From Pelobium manganitolerans (GTDB lineage Bacteria > Bacteroidota > Bacteroidia > Sphingobacteriales > Sphingobacteriaceae), in the NCBI RefSeq assembly GCF_003609575.1, contig NZ_MBTA01000005.1:100918-164917 (forward strand): a stretch of DNA of 64,000 nucleotides. Direction: 5' to 3'. Below the pieces are notes generated by a model. That model searched no databases, had not been told where the DNA came from, and saw nothing but the letters and a program-made list of their open reading frames with translations. Each line of letters starts with the position of its first letter. The stretch's first letter is position 1. The translations under genes were made by a program, and so were the position numbers. This document shows, piece by piece, positions 49,129-58,115 of this stretch.

Positions 49129-49911
49129 TTGCGAGTTACAGCCTTGTTTGAAGGGTCTTTTTCTGTTGATGCTTCTAAAAAATTTATTCCCTTTAATCCA
49201 TCGGTAGATAAAGCCAGCGACCGTCCGGCGTCTTTGTTTGTGTTTATACAGCCGTTTCTAATAAAAACTGCAGAAGATTTGATTTTGATTGATACTGGTT
49301 TGGGCTTCAGTGATCTATCTGGAGAGCTTATTTTACATAAAAACATCCGCAACGCAGGTTATAAGGCAGAGGATGTGAGCAAGGTGTTAATGTCGCACCT
49401 GCATTTTGACCACAGTGGCGGGATGGTGATGGATAATGGCGGAAGCTTGGGTTTAAGTTTTCCGAATGCCGATTATTTTATCCAGCGCGGCGAGTGGGAG
49501 AGTGCTTATAGCAGCAATTCAAGTTCGTATAAAACGGAGATTTTTGATGTGGTGCAACGCTCGGGACAGATTGTGTTTTTAGAGGGCGACGGAGAAATTG
49601 ACGAACATATTTCATATGAGGTTACAGGCGGACACACCCCTTACCATCAAGCATTTCATATTGAGAGTGAAGGAAAACACGTGTTTTTTGGTGGAGACGT
49701 AGTGCCTGAACCCGAGCAGCTGCAACGGAAGTTTATGGCTAAATATGATTATGATGGCCGCAAAGCGATGGAAGAACGTTTAGTATATGGGCAAAAAGCG
49801 GCTGATGAAAACTGGATTTGCTTATTTTACCATGCTAAAACAAAAGCGATAGGTACAGTGGAAATTATAGATGAAGCGGTAAAGATTAAGGATTTAGGCC
49901 ATAATGTTTAA
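49129..49911 (+). CDS. metallo-beta-lactamase-fold hydrolase
   Basis: The 260 residues have the zinc-binding HLHFDHSGG (His90, His92, Asp94, His95), GHTPYHQAFHI (His), FFGGDVVPEP (Asp) and FYHAKTKAIG (His). This resembles lactonase/hydrolase-type MBL proteins, but the substrate is unknown. The start is TTG 49129, as no ATG or GTG gives the normal N-terminus. Its 3' end overlaps the convergent response-regulator gene by 18 bp. Confidence 0.85.
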   Translation: MRVTALFEGSFSVDASKKFIPFNPSVDKASDRPASLFVFIQPFLIKTAEDLILIDTGLGFSDLSGELILHKNIRNAGYKAEDVSKVLMSHLHFDHSGGMVMDNGGSLGLSFPNADYFIQRGEWESAYSSNSSSYKTEIFDVVQRSGQIVFLEGDGEIDEHISYEVTGGHTPYHQAFHIESEGKHVFFGGDVVPEPEQLQRKFMAKYDYDGRKAMEERLVYGQKAADENWICLFYHAKTKAIGTVEIIDEAVKIKDLGHNV

Positions 49912-50307
49912 TGATTGGTAAAGCTCTTTGATTTTTTCTACCGTTAAGGGTTTTGATATAAACTTATTAACTGTGTGGTAGGTTTTCGCTTTTGCGATAT
50001 CATCGTTATAAACGGAAGAAGAAAGCATGTTTATGCAGATTTCTTTTCCCAACTGAGGTTTTATTTGCTCGTACTCATCTAAAAACTCCCAGCCATTCAT
50101 TACCGGCATGTTAATGTCTAAAAAGATAATGTCGGGAAGTTTTTCAGCATCGTTCAGGTTTGTTTTTATATAGTTTAGCCCTTCCAGGCCGTTTAAGCGG
50201 GTGCTAACGAGTGTTTTAACCGGGATTTTATCAATTAACCTTGCGGCGATAAAGTTATTGATCTCGTCGTCGTCGATAATTAAAATCTGTAAAGGTTTAT
50301 TTTCCAT
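49894..50307 (-). CDS. single-domain response regulator (CheY-like)
   Basis: A 137-residue receiver with no output domain. Acidic pocket IIDDDE (11-15), phospho-acceptor Asp64 in IIFLDINMPVMNGWEF, and Lys in NKFISKPLT are present. The start at 50307 (MENKPLQILIIDDD) is preferred to an upstream in-frame start at 50379. It lies about 0.9 kb from the SBP-kinase gene on the same strand, with yceI between, and could be its phosphorylation partner. Confidence 0.87.
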   Translation of the reverse strand: MENKPLQILIIDDDEINNFIAARLIDKIPVKTLVSTRLNGLEGLNYIKTNLNDAEKLPDIIFLDINMPVMNGWEFLDEYEQIKPQLGKEICINMLSSSVYNDDIAKAKTYHTVNKFISKPLTVEKIKELYQSLNIMA

Positions 50308-50453
50308 GCACGCTTTTTTACGAAATAGTGTTTGTGAGGTTACAAAAAAACACGTTTTTTTTGATTTTGTATCGCACACGCAAACTAATGTTTAGCCACA
50401 CAAAAAATAAGCCTAAGCTGCAATAACAGCGTTTGAAATGTATGATTGTTACA

Positions 50454-50488
50454 AATAAAAAATCCAGACCGGTTAAGAGTCTGGATTT
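50454..50488 (-). terminator. terminator of the yceI-like gene
   Basis: On the minus strand AAATCCAGAC (50479-50488 region) pairs with GTCTGGATTT (50460-50469), followed by T's and TTTATTTG. It lies 18 bp after the stop at 50506. Confidence 0.8.
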
Positions 50489-50505
50489 CAAATGCTTTGT
50501 AGCAA

Positions 50506-51090
50506 CTATTTTTTTGCAACCAAATTGATGTTCAACTCAAAATGGTCGTCAATAGCTTTATCTCCTAAACCTGCTAAGAAGCTACTGGAGCCATATTTAA
50601 TTTCATATTTGGTACGGTCAACTTTTACACCATTAGCAACAGCTACTACAAGGCCGTTTTTTTGTTTGATGTTGGCCTGGAAGCTTAGGGGATGGGTAAT
50701 GCCTTTGATGGTTAAATTTCCGGCAATTAAAGCGTTTCCATTGCTTTGTGGTGTAACTTTAGTGATCACAAACTTTGCATTGCTATATTTATCAGTATCA
50801 AAAAAATCTTCAGATTTTAAATGGCCAAGCAGTTTTGTTGCACTCGTACCGCTCAAATCTTTAACTGTTATGCTGTTCATGTTAATGTCAAAGCTTCCTG
50901 ATTGAAGTTTATTGCCATTTAAAACCAATTGTCCGCCAGATAGCGCTACCTCGCCATGATGTGCTCCGGTTACTTTTTTGCCAATCCATTCTATTTTAGA
51001 ACGGGTGGTATCAACCGTGTAAACATCAGAAGGCGCTGTAAAAGCCAGCAGTGAAATGGTGAGGGCTAAGAAAAGCGAGAGTGTTTTCAT
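50506..51090 (-). CDS. YceI-family periplasmic lipid-binding protein
   Basis: A 194-residue lipocalin-like beta-barrel with a signal peptide (MKTLSLFLALTISLLAFTAPSD). The YceI hallmark is the N-terminal YTVDTTRSKIEWIGKKVTGAHHG (positions ~23-45) and the later ITGKGITHPLSF-like NLTIKGITHPLSFQ. Relatives bind polyisoprenoids; the ligand here is not known. Confidence 0.9.
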   Translation of the reverse strand: MKTLSLFLALTISLLAFTAPSDVYTVDTTRSKIEWIGKKVTGAHHGEVALSGGQLVLNGNKLQSGSFDINMNSITVKDLSGTSATKLLGHLKSEDFFDTDKYSNAKFVITKVTPQSNGNALIAGNLTIKGITHPLSFQANIKQKNGLVVAVANGVKVDRTKYEIKYGSSSFLAGLGDKAIDDHFELNINLVAKK

Positions 51091-51199
51091 TTACTAAATG
51101 TTAATTAACAATGCGCAAAGATGCTTTTTAAAGTTGCATGTTCAAACATGTAACAAAAATATTTTAGTCACGTGTTCCGCTATGGCAGTTAGGTATATT

Positions 51200-53428
51200 T
51201 TATCGCCGAAACAGAAGGGTAAAACAGGCTCCTTTGCCAACAGTGCTATCAACTTCAATCTTGCCGTTTAACGCATCAAGATGTGACTTAATGATGAACA
51301 AACCGATTCCTTTCCCTTGCACTTCTGGATTGAAACGTTGATATAGCCCAAATATTTTGAACTTATTCTTTTCCATATCAATACCAATCCCGTTGTCTGC
51401 AAACGTAAACCTAGTATAATTGTTATCTTCTGAAGTTGAAATTTTAATTACCAAAGGCCGTTCTGGCGAGCGGTATTTAATGGCATTGGTAAGCAAGTTT
51501 TGAATGATGCTTTGAAAGTAGGGCTTTGGGTAATAAATATCGGCCACAGCCAAATCAAGTGTAAGTGATAAACCGCTTTCAATAATGGTTTGTTCCAAAG
51601 ATTGGGTTACATCGCTTATGGCCTGCGCAATATCTATTTTGTCAATTGTGTGGGTTTGGATTTTTTCTTGCGAAACTACGTCAATCAGATCATCTAAAGT
51701 ATTTTCCAGCTGTTTGATGGAGGATTGAATTTTGCTGAAAATCAGTTGATTTTCATCGTCAAAATCCTCGCTGTTTATCATGGCGGCAAGTGAAGATAAA
51801 TTCACTATAGGCGCGCGCAAATTGTGTGAGGTGATGTATGCGAATTTCTTAAGTTCGTCGTTCCTCCGGGTTAATTCTTGAGAAACCTCCATGATTTCTA
51901 TCTGTTTCTTTTTTAACTCGTCTATACTTAGCAAAACGCCAGATATTTTAGTGGTTTTTCCGTTTTCTGATATTAGCTTAGCCGAAGAGATAACGTAGAT
52001 ATACTCGCCATGCGCATTCTCAATCCTAAACTGCACCATTTTTTTACGGGCGCCGTCCTGGTTTTTGTCAAACAATTTCTGGGTCAGCCTTAGATCTTCG
52101 GGATGTATCTTTTTAAAGAAATTGGCTTCAGTAAACTCGTGACTTTCTGGGTAAGATAAAATCCGCTTAAATTCTTTGCTGAAACGGGATTTATTGCCAT
52201 CAAGTTGGATGGTCCACAAGCCAATGTCCGAATTTTCGAGAATCAGCTCTATTTGTTCGCGGCTTTCATTAGCCATTTTCTCTGCATGTTTTCTCTGTTC
52301 AATTTCTGTTACTAATTCTTGGGTTTTCAACTTCACCCTTTTACGTAGCTGAACGTTGATCAAAGAAATACCTACTGCAATGCTTAAAATAAAAATTGAA
52401 ACATAAATTAGCGGTACTAACCATTGGGCAGTATTATTAGCGCCTGGCATGTAAACAAACTTCGCAAGATTGAAGTCTTTGTCGGCTATGTTAAGTTCCT
52501 GCAATAAATGCAGCATATATTTCCAGCGTCCTAAATTGTTATGGCCAACTTCAACCAAATCTGGCATAATCAAGCGCTTCACTTCTTTCGCCTCATGCAC
52601 CAATTCATCTCTTGTTACCCCGTAAGCTTTAACGTCCGGAAGCGTCAGAATATAGTCGATGAGTTCTTCTTGGTGTGCTAAAGCGTATTTCCAGCCTTTT
52701 AGCGATGCACGGATAAAGGCGTCAGTTCTTTTTGTATCGTCGTAAGCGAACTTTTTTGTTGAAAATATAACATCGCCATAAAAGTCAACGCCATATTCTT
52801 CGGGCCGCATGATGTTGATTTGGTAGCCCATGTTCCGGAGTCTTTGCGGTTGCGATGTGATGTATGTTACTACCGCATCTACATCCGGAGAACCAATTTC
52901 TTCCGAATCCTTGGTTCGGTCCGTTACCTTTATTTTGGCAGGGTCAAGCCCTTCTTTTTTTAAAATGGCCTTAAATATACCCCACCCTTGATCATGGTCG
53001 GCTAAAATGTTTTTCCCAATTAAATCTGCAGGTTTGGTGATGTTTTTACTTTTTAAACTTACCACGCAATAGCCAGAAGATTGCATAATGGTGGCCAACA
53101 CGCACATCTGCTTTGCTTGATGTTGTTTTAATAAAATGCCCGAATCAAACACGCCTACATCGGCTTTGCCATTATAAACTTGCTCTACCGGCGAAACGCC
53201 GGGGCCACCAGGGATAATTTCTACTTCTAGCCCTTCATTTTTATAAAAGCCTTTTATTTGTGCAGCATAATAACCCGCAAACTGAAACTGATTGCGCCAT
53301 TTTAATTGCAATTTTATGGGGTCTTGTTTTGCAGCATTGGCATTTATAGTACCTAAAACAACGCATAAAGCAAGGAATGTTGGTTTCCACAGTTTATAAA
53401 CGACGTGTTTACTAAGGTTTATGCCCAT
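51200..53428 (-). CDS. NMT1/THI5-type substrate-binding domain fused to PAS and histidine kinase
   Basis: A 742-residue hybrid sensor. Residues 1-33 are a signal peptide. Residues ~37-325 are an NMT1/ThiY-like periplasmic binding domain (LQLKWRNQFQFAGYYAA, GGPGVSP, ADVGVFDSG). A membrane segment spans 336-357, followed by a coiled coil and a PAS domain (~392-503). The kinase core has His535 in TSHNLRAP, N-box QNLLTNAIKYR (643-653), DNGIGID (678-684) and GKGIGL (705-710). The binding fold in ABC transporters carries pyrimidine/thiamine precursors, so the ligand may be of that kind; this is inference. The response regulator at 49894-50307 is a possible partner. Confidence 0.88.
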   Translation of the reverse strand: MGINLSKHVVYKLWKPTFLALCVVLGTINANAAKQDPIKLQLKWRNQFQFAGYYAAQIKGFYKNEGLEVEIIPGGPGVSPVEQVYNGKADVGVFDSGILLKQHQAKQMCVLATIMQSSGYCVVSLKSKNITKPADLIGKNILADHDQGWGIFKAILKKEGLDPAKIKVTDRTKDSEEIGSPDVDAVVTYITSQPQRLRNMGYQINIMRPEEYGVDFYGDVIFSTKKFAYDDTKRTDAFIRASLKGWKYALAHQEELIDYILTLPDVKAYGVTRDELVHEAKEVKRLIMPDLVEVGHNNLGRWKYMLHLLQELNIADKDFNLAKFVYMPGANNTAQWLVPLIYVSIFILSIAVGISLINVQLRKRVKLKTQELVTEIEQRKHAEKMANESREQIELILENSDIGLWTIQLDGNKSRFSKEFKRILSYPESHEFTEANFFKKIHPEDLRLTQKLFDKNQDGARKKMVQFRIENAHGEYIYVISSAKLISENGKTTKISGVLLSIDELKKKQIEIMEVSQELTRRNDELKKFAYITSHNLRAPIVNLSSLAAMINSEDFDDENQLIFSKIQSSIKQLENTLDDLIDVVSQEKIQTHTIDKIDIAQAISDVTQSLEQTIIESGLSLTLDLAVADIYYPKPYFQSIIQNLLTNAIKYRSPERPLVIKISTSEDNNYTRFTFADNGIGIDMEKNKFKIFGLYQRFNPEVQGKGIGLFIIKSHLDALNGKIEVDSTVGKGACFTLLFRR

Positions 53429-53495
53429 ACGGTTTTTAGGTTGTGCGGGGACGCGTTATAAATATAAGGAAAACTAAAAGATTGTAGCAAACAAA

Positions 53496-53527
53496 AAATC
53501 CTGTTGGCAACTATACCGACAGGATTT
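53496..53527 (-). terminator. terminator of the PfkB kinase gene
   Basis: On the minus strand a stem AAATCCTGTCGG / CCAACAGGATTT (one G-T pair) with an 8-nt loop is followed by a T-run. It lies 24 bp beyond the stop at 53551. Confidence 0.8.
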
Positions 53528-53550
53528 AATAATTGTTGGAAAAGAAAATT

Positions 53551-54465
53551 TTAAATAGTGAAACTGCTTAAGCTTACAAACTCTTTTACGCGCGCAGTAA
53601 TTTCATCTTTTTGAAGGTTTTTGATGCGCTCGGTGCCAAATTTTTCTACGCAAAAAGACGCTAAAGCCGAACCGAAAACGATTGCGTTTTTCATGTTAGA
53701 AAAATTAATAGTTCCTACGCTAGCTAAATAGCCTATAAAACCGCCTGCAAAAGTATCGCCGGCGCCAGTAGGGTCAAATACCTCTGCCAAGGGCAATGCC
53801 GGCGCAGAAAAAATTTGATCGCCGTGAAAAAGTAAAGCCCCATGTTCCCCTTTTTTAATAATCAGGTATTTTGGGCCCATTCCTAAAATTTTGTTTGCCG
53901 CTTTCACCAAAGAATATTCTCCGGAAAGCTGGCGGGCTTCTGCATCATTAATAGTTAAAACGTCAACCAGTTTTATTGTTTCTAGCAAATCATCCATGGC
54001 TACATCCATCCAAAAGTTCATGGTGTCCATTACAATTAGTTTTGGGCGCTTTCTTAGGCGTTGGATAACGGTTTTTTGGATTTGAGGTGTAAGATTGCCC
54101 AACATCAGATATTCGCAATCTTGATAAGAATCTGGGATAATAGGATCAAAATCTGCTAGCACATTCAGTTCGGTAACTAAAGTGTCGCGGCTGTTCATAT
54201 CATTATGATATTTGCCTGCCCAAAAGAAAGATTTTTGACCTTCTTTAACTTGCAAGCCTTCTACGTTTATCCCATGGTTTTCGATTTCTTTAATATACTG
54301 GGGTAAAAAATCATTGCCAACAACGCCAACAATTTTGGTTTGGCTATACAGGTACGATGCAGCTAAACTTGCATAGGTAGCTGCACCACCCACAATTTTA
54401 TCAGTTTTACCAAAAGGAGTTTCAATAGCATCAAAAGCCACGGTTCCTATTACGACTAAGCTCAT
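53551..54465 (-). CDS. PfkB-family carbohydrate kinase (ribokinase/adenosine kinase-like)
   Basis: A 304-residue sugar/nucleoside kinase. The start at 54465 (MSLVVIGTVAFDAIETPFG) is normal; an upstream in-frame start at 54519 adds unrelated residues. Motifs are GGAATYASLAASYL (substrate lid) and DPTGAGDTFAGGFIGYLA with catalytic Asp. The specificity (ribose, adenosine or fructose-type) cannot be read from this alone. Confidence 0.88.
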   Translation of the reverse strand: MSLVVIGTVAFDAIETPFGKTDKIVGGAATYASLAASYLYSQTKIVGVVGNDFLPQYIKEIENHGINVEGLQVKEGQKSFFWAGKYHNDMNSRDTLVTELNVLADFDPIIPDSYQDCEYLMLGNLTPQIQKTVIQRLRKRPKLIVMDTMNFWMDVAMDDLLETIKLVDVLTINDAEARQLSGEYSLVKAANKILGMGPKYLIIKKGEHGALLFHGDQIFSAPALPLAEVFDPTGAGDTFAGGFIGYLASVGTINFSNMKNAIVFGSALASFCVEKFGTERIKNLQKDEITARVKEFVSLSSFTI

Positions 54466-54561
54466 ATATGTTAAATTTTTTTTACAAATATTGCATATAT
54501 AAATTAAAATACCGAACATTGCACTCCCGAAAGGTGAATGCCTTTTGGGGTAACCAGAAAC

Positions 54562-54635
54562 TCCTAAGTAGCTCAGCTGGTTAGAGCATCTGACTGTTAA
54601 TCAGAGGGTCCCTGGTTCGAGCCCAGGCTTGGGAG
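54562..54635 (+). tRNA. tRNA-Asn (anticodon GTT)
   Basis: A 74-nt cloverleaf: acceptor TCCTAAG/CTTGGGA, D-arm GCTC/GAGC, anticodon stem TCTGA/TCAGA with loop CTGTTAA (anticodon GTT at 54596-54598), T-arm CCTGG/CCAGG with loop TTCGAGC and discriminator G. No CCA is encoded. Confidence 0.96.
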
Positions 54636-54644
54636 CAAAATAGA

Positions 54645-54674
54645 AAAGCAGTGCACTTCAGCATTGCTTTTTTT
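54645..54674 (+). terminator. terminator after tRNA-Asn
   Basis: AAAGCAGTGC (54645-54654) pairs with GCATTGCTTT (54661-54670) with one G-T pair and a 6-nt loop, followed by T's to 54674. It lies 9 bp past the tRNA. Confidence 0.85.
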
Positions 54675-54737
54675 GTTTTTAATGATTTGTGGCGAAGCGC
54701 CTAAGAGTAAACATAAAAAAACAGTAATCGGTTAAAA

Positions 54738-54764
54738 CAAAAAAAGCCGACTTACGTCGGCTTT
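54738..54764 (-). terminator. terminator after tRNA-Val
   Basis: On the minus strand AAAGCCGAC (54756-54764) pairs with GTCGGCTTT (54743-54751) around a 4-nt loop, followed by T's to about 54738. It begins 4 bp beyond the tRNA-Val 3' end. Confidence 0.85.
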
Positions 54765-54768
54765 GGAG

Positions 54769-54846
54769 TGGTGGGAGATACTGGGTTCGAACCAGTGACC
54801 CCCTGCTTGTAAGGCAGGTGCTCTGAACCAGCTGAGCTAATCTCCC
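54769..54846 (-). tRNA. tRNA-Val (anticodon TAC), CCA encoded
   Basis: Read on the minus strand: acceptor GGGAGAT/ATCTCCC, D-arm GCTC/GAGC, anticodon stem CCTGC/GCAGG with loop CTTACAA (anticodon TAC), T-arm with TTCGAAC, discriminator A and an encoded CCA end. Unlike tRNA-Asn next to it, the CCA is in the gene. Confidence 0.95.
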
Positions 54847-55167
54847 TTTTTGATCTTCAACAGTGTGTTTGTTGTTGATTGGGATTGCAAAAGTAGAGCA
54901 TAAATTTATAAATCCAAAAAAAAGTGAATAAAAAAGTGTCTTAAAATCAAATAATTTTTTAACTTGCTTGATGTCAGCTAATTATTTTTCGTCAGGTAAG
55001 TAAATTTTAAGAAGCTATCAGCCGGTCGTTTAATAAGCCTTCTGCTGGCTTAGGGTTTATTATGGAATATCATCAAGAATGTATAAAGTCTTTAAAAATT
55101 CGTAAAAAAACAAGGTTTTACCATAAATTATTTTAAGTTTGCGCCCGAACTTCTAAATTTTCTGAAA
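54847..55167. promoter_or_regulatory. AT-rich spacer before gdhA with a -7 element
   Basis: The 321-bp spacer between tRNA-Val and gdhA has no gene. TAAGTTTG at 55134-55141 fits TAnnTTTG, followed by CG and 26 bp before gdhA; no -33 TTG stands at the right distance. Nothing else structured is seen. Confidence 0.5.
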
Positions 55168-56508
55168 ATGTCTAACATTAATGATTCGTTGAATATCATC
55201 AAAACAAGAAACGCGAATGAGCCCGAGTTTCTTCAGGCCGTTACAGAGGTGGCCGAATCAATTTTCCCTTTTGTAGAACAGAACCCTATTTATAGAGATA
55301 ACAAGGTTTTTGAAAGAATGGTAGAGCCAGAGCGGGCTATTCTTTTTAGAGTGCCTTGGGTAAATGATAAAGGTGAGGTTGAGGTAAACAGAGGCTATCG
55401 TGTACAAATGAACAGCGCAATTGGTCCGTACAAAGGCGGTCTGCGTTTTCACCCATCGGTAACTTTAAGTGTGTTAAAGTTTTTGGCATTTGAGCAAGTA
55501 TTTAAAAACAGCTTAACAGGCTTGCCAATGGGCGGTGGTAAAGGCGGTTCTGATTTTGACCCAAAAGGTAAATCTGACAACGAAGTAATGCGTTTTTGCC
55601 AAAGCTTTATGACAGAGCTTTACCGTCACGTAGGTGCGGATATAGATATCCCGGCAGGAGACATTGGTGTGGGTAAGCGCGAGATTGGCTATTTATTTGG
55701 CCAATATAAAAGAATTAAAGGCGAGTTTACCGGTGTTTTAACCGGTAAAGGCGCAGAGTGGGGCGGTAGCCACATCCGTCCGGAAGCAACAGGCTACGGT
55801 TTGATTTATTTTGTGGAAGAGATTTTGAAAACTCAGAACCTGAACATGAAAGACAAGATAGTAACCGTATCCGGATCTGGTAACGTTGCGCAGTTTGCAG
55901 TTGAAAAATGCATCGAGAAAGGAGCTAAAGTGGTAACCATGTCAGATTCTGAAGGTTTTATACATGATCCTCAAGGTATCGATTCTGAAAAATTAGCTTT
56001 CATTAGAGATTTAAAAGAGGTGAAACGCGGCAGAATTAAAGAATATGCAAAAAGATTCCCTGGTGTAACATTTTATGCAAATGAAAGGCCGTGGAAAATC
56101 AAATGCGATATTGCATTGCCAAACGCTACACAAAACGAGTTGAATTTAGAAGATGCTTCTAAGCTTATTACTAACGGATGTATTTGTGTTGCCGAGGGTG
56201 CTAATATGCCTTGTACGCCAGAAGCGGTTAACGCTTTCAATTCTTCCAATATTTTTTATGCGCCCGGCAAGGCTTCTAACGCAGGTGGTGTAGCGGTATC
56301 TGGTTTAGAGATGTCTCAAAACTCGCAAAGATATTCTTGGACCCGCGAAGAAGTTGACCAGAAATTAAAAAAGGTGATGAAAGACATCCATGATATTTGC
56401 GTGAAGTTTGGGAAAGATGAAAATGGCCGCGTAAATTATGAGCGGGGTGCAAATATTGGCGGTTTTGTTAAAATTGCCGATGCGATGTTAGCACAGGGAG
56501 TGGTTTAA
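55168..56508 (+). CDS. gdhA: NADP-specific glutamate dehydrogenase
   Basis: Catalyses reversible amination of 2-oxoglutarate, assimilating ammonia. The 446 residues contain GPYKGGLRFHPSVTLSVLKFLAFEQVFKNSLT, LPMGGGKGGSDFDPKGKSD (catalytic Lys), PAGDIGVGKREIGYLFGQYK and the nucleotide-binding GSGNVAQFA. Length fits the hexameric family. A hairpin with T-run follows. Confidence 0.96.
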   Translation: MSNINDSLNIIKTRNANEPEFLQAVTEVAESIFPFVEQNPIYRDNKVFERMVEPERAILFRVPWVNDKGEVEVNRGYRVQMNSAIGPYKGGLRFHPSVTLSVLKFLAFEQVFKNSLTGLPMGGGKGGSDFDPKGKSDNEVMRFCQSFMTELYRHVGADIDIPAGDIGVGKREIGYLFGQYKRIKGEFTGVLTGKGAEWGGSHIRPEATGYGLIYFVEEILKTQNLNMKDKIVTVSGSGNVAQFAVEKCIEKGAKVVTMSDSEGFIHDPQGIDSEKLAFIRDLKEVKRGRIKEYAKRFPGVTFYANERPWKIKCDIALPNATQNELNLEDASKLITNGCICVAEGANMPCTPEAVNAFNSSNIFYAPGKASNAGGVAVSGLEMSQNSQRYSWTREEVDQKLKKVMKDIHDICVKFGKDENGRVNYERGANIGGFVKIADAMLAQGVV

Positions 56509-56531
56509 CCTTAAACAGACACATTAATATT

Positions 56532-56564
56532 AAATCGCCAAGCAGAAATGTTTGGCGATTTTTT
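56532..56564 (+). terminator. terminator of gdhA
   Basis: AAATCGCCAA (56532-56541) pairs with TTGGCGATTT (56552-56561) around a 10-nt loop, T's to 56564. It lies 23 bp after the gdhA stop. Confidence 0.88.
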
Positions 56565-56828
56565 ATTTAAAAAAGATTAGTAGAAAGCAAAAATAAGCAA
56601 AACGGTTAAAACCGTTTATATACAATGCTTTATAAAACAGTAGTCTTAGTTTGGAACTCGGTGTCTGATAGGTTTTGGTCTTAAAAATACAAAGATAGGT
56701 TACTAATTCGTTACCGATTAGCAAAGGTAATTAAAGGTGTAACAGATTATATTTCAGTGTTTTGCCCTATTTTTCATATTCCCTTGTAACTCAATACAAT
56801 TTAATTTTAAACATTAAACATTTGAGTT
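56565..56828. other. left junction of the integrative element (attachment region candidate)
   Basis: No gene is seen between the gdhA terminator and the integrase. Near-palindrome AAACGGTTAAAACCGTTT lies around 56603. GCAAAGGTAA at 56721-56730 is, on the minus strand, TTACCTTTGC, one base off the GTANNTTTGC core used by CTnDOT-type integrases. AACTCAA (56788-56794) and TTGAGTT (56822-56828) form an inverted repeat ending at the integrase ATG. The exact element end cannot be fixed without the right end. Confidence 0.4.
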
Positions 56829-58094
56829 ATGGAGCAGACAAAAAAATCTACGTTCAAATTACTTTTCTACCTGAAAAAGAACGAGCCGAAAAAGAACGGT
56901 AATGCCCCGATTATGGCACGTATTACTATTGATGGAACACCTAAGACTTTAGGAACAAAGTTAGAAATCAACCCAAATAATTGGGATTTAAAGTATGGAA
57001 GAGTTGAAGGCAAGAGTGCAAAAGCACTAGGTATTAACCAAAAATTGGATAATATACGGGCACGTATTGATACCCTTTATGAAGATATGCTGAAACACGA
57101 GGGTTTTGTAACGGCACAAAAGCTGAAACTTGCATTTCTCGGTGTTGGTATTATGGAAGATTCCTTGCTGAAAGTCTTTAAGAAGAACAATGACGATTTT
57201 GGGAAAATGGTAGTACAAGGAGAACGCTCCGAAAGTACCTACTACAAATACAAAATTGTCTATAACCACGTTACTGAATTTATCAAAAGCAGGTATCATC
57301 GTGATGACATGGCGTTCAGGGAATTGACGTGTGATTTTATCAGAGAGTTTGATTTCTTCCTTAGAATAGACAAAAAGTGCACACACAATACTGTTTGGGT
57401 ATATACTATGCCACTCTATCGTGTTGCGGAAATAGCTGTCAAAAACGGTCTTATCAGGAAAAATCCTTTTGAAGATTATGAAATAGCGATGAAGGAAAAT
57501 GACCGTAGCTATTTACTCAAGGAAAACGTTGAGTCCCTGTTATTACACAATCCTTCAAAACAAAATTATGAAATTGTAAAGGATCTTTTTGTATTCAGCT
57601 GTTTTACAGGACTATCTTATATAGATATTAAACAACTTAAAAGTACTAACATACAATCCTTTTTTGATGGTCACGATTGGATTATAAGCCGAAGACAAAA
57701 ATCTGATGTTGCCTCTAATGTTAGGCTTATGGAAATACCCAAACGTATTATTGAAAAATATAAAGGTACTACCCGAAATGATTTTATTTTTCCTGTTCCA
57801 ACTAATAAAATTTGTAATAGCCATATAGACAAACTTGTTCAAGAATTAGAGATTGTTACAGAACAAAAAGTAACCTTTCACACCGCAAGGCACACATTTG
57901 GAACAATGTTTTTAACAGAGGGTGTACCCCTTGAAAGCCTTAGCAAAATGATGGGACATAAAAACATTTCTACCACTCAAATCTATGCCAAGATTACCAG
58001 TCAGAAAATTAGCAAGGATATGGATTTGGTATCGCATAAATTTGCAGGAATGGAAGCCGCATTTTCTGAAATGGAGAAAGAGGTTATCATTTAG
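56829..58094 (+). CDS. tyrosine recombinase / integrase, CTnDOT type
   Basis: A 421-residue site-specific recombinase that would excise and integrate the element. It has an N-terminal arm-binding domain, a SAM-like core-binding domain (~115-215) and a catalytic domain. Catalytic residues visible are Lys291 (RRQKSD), His351/Arg354 (HTARHTFG), His377 (MMGHKN) and Tyr386 (IYAKIT). The first Arg is replaced by Ser263 in TGLSYIDIKQL, as in IntDOT. A terminator hairpin follows. The element runs rightward from here. Confidence 0.9.
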   Translation: MEQTKKSTFKLLFYLKKNEPKKNGNAPIMARITIDGTPKTLGTKLEINPNNWDLKYGRVEGKSAKALGINQKLDNIRARIDTLYEDMLKHEGFVTAQKLKLAFLGVGIMEDSLLKVFKKNNDDFGKMVVQGERSESTYYKYKIVYNHVTEFIKSRYHRDDMAFRELTCDFIREFDFFLRIDKKCTHNTVWVYTMPLYRVAEIAVKNGLIRKNPFEDYEIAMKENDRSYLLKENVESLLLHNPSKQNYEIVKDLFVFSCFTGLSYIDIKQLKSTNIQSFFDGHDWIISRRQKSDVASNVRLMEIPKRIIEKYKGTTRNDFIFPVPTNKICNSHIDKLVQELEIVTEQKVTFHTARHTFGTMFLTEGVPLESLSKMMGHKNISTTQIYAKITSQKISKDMDLVSHKFAGMEAAFSEMEKEVII

Positions 58095-58115
58095 AATTTA
58101 TATACACACAGAGCG

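Noticed and set aside
54562..54846. tRNA genes as the insertion site of the integrative element
   Set aside because: The complete gdhA gene lies between them and the integrase, so the junction is nearer 56.6 kb.
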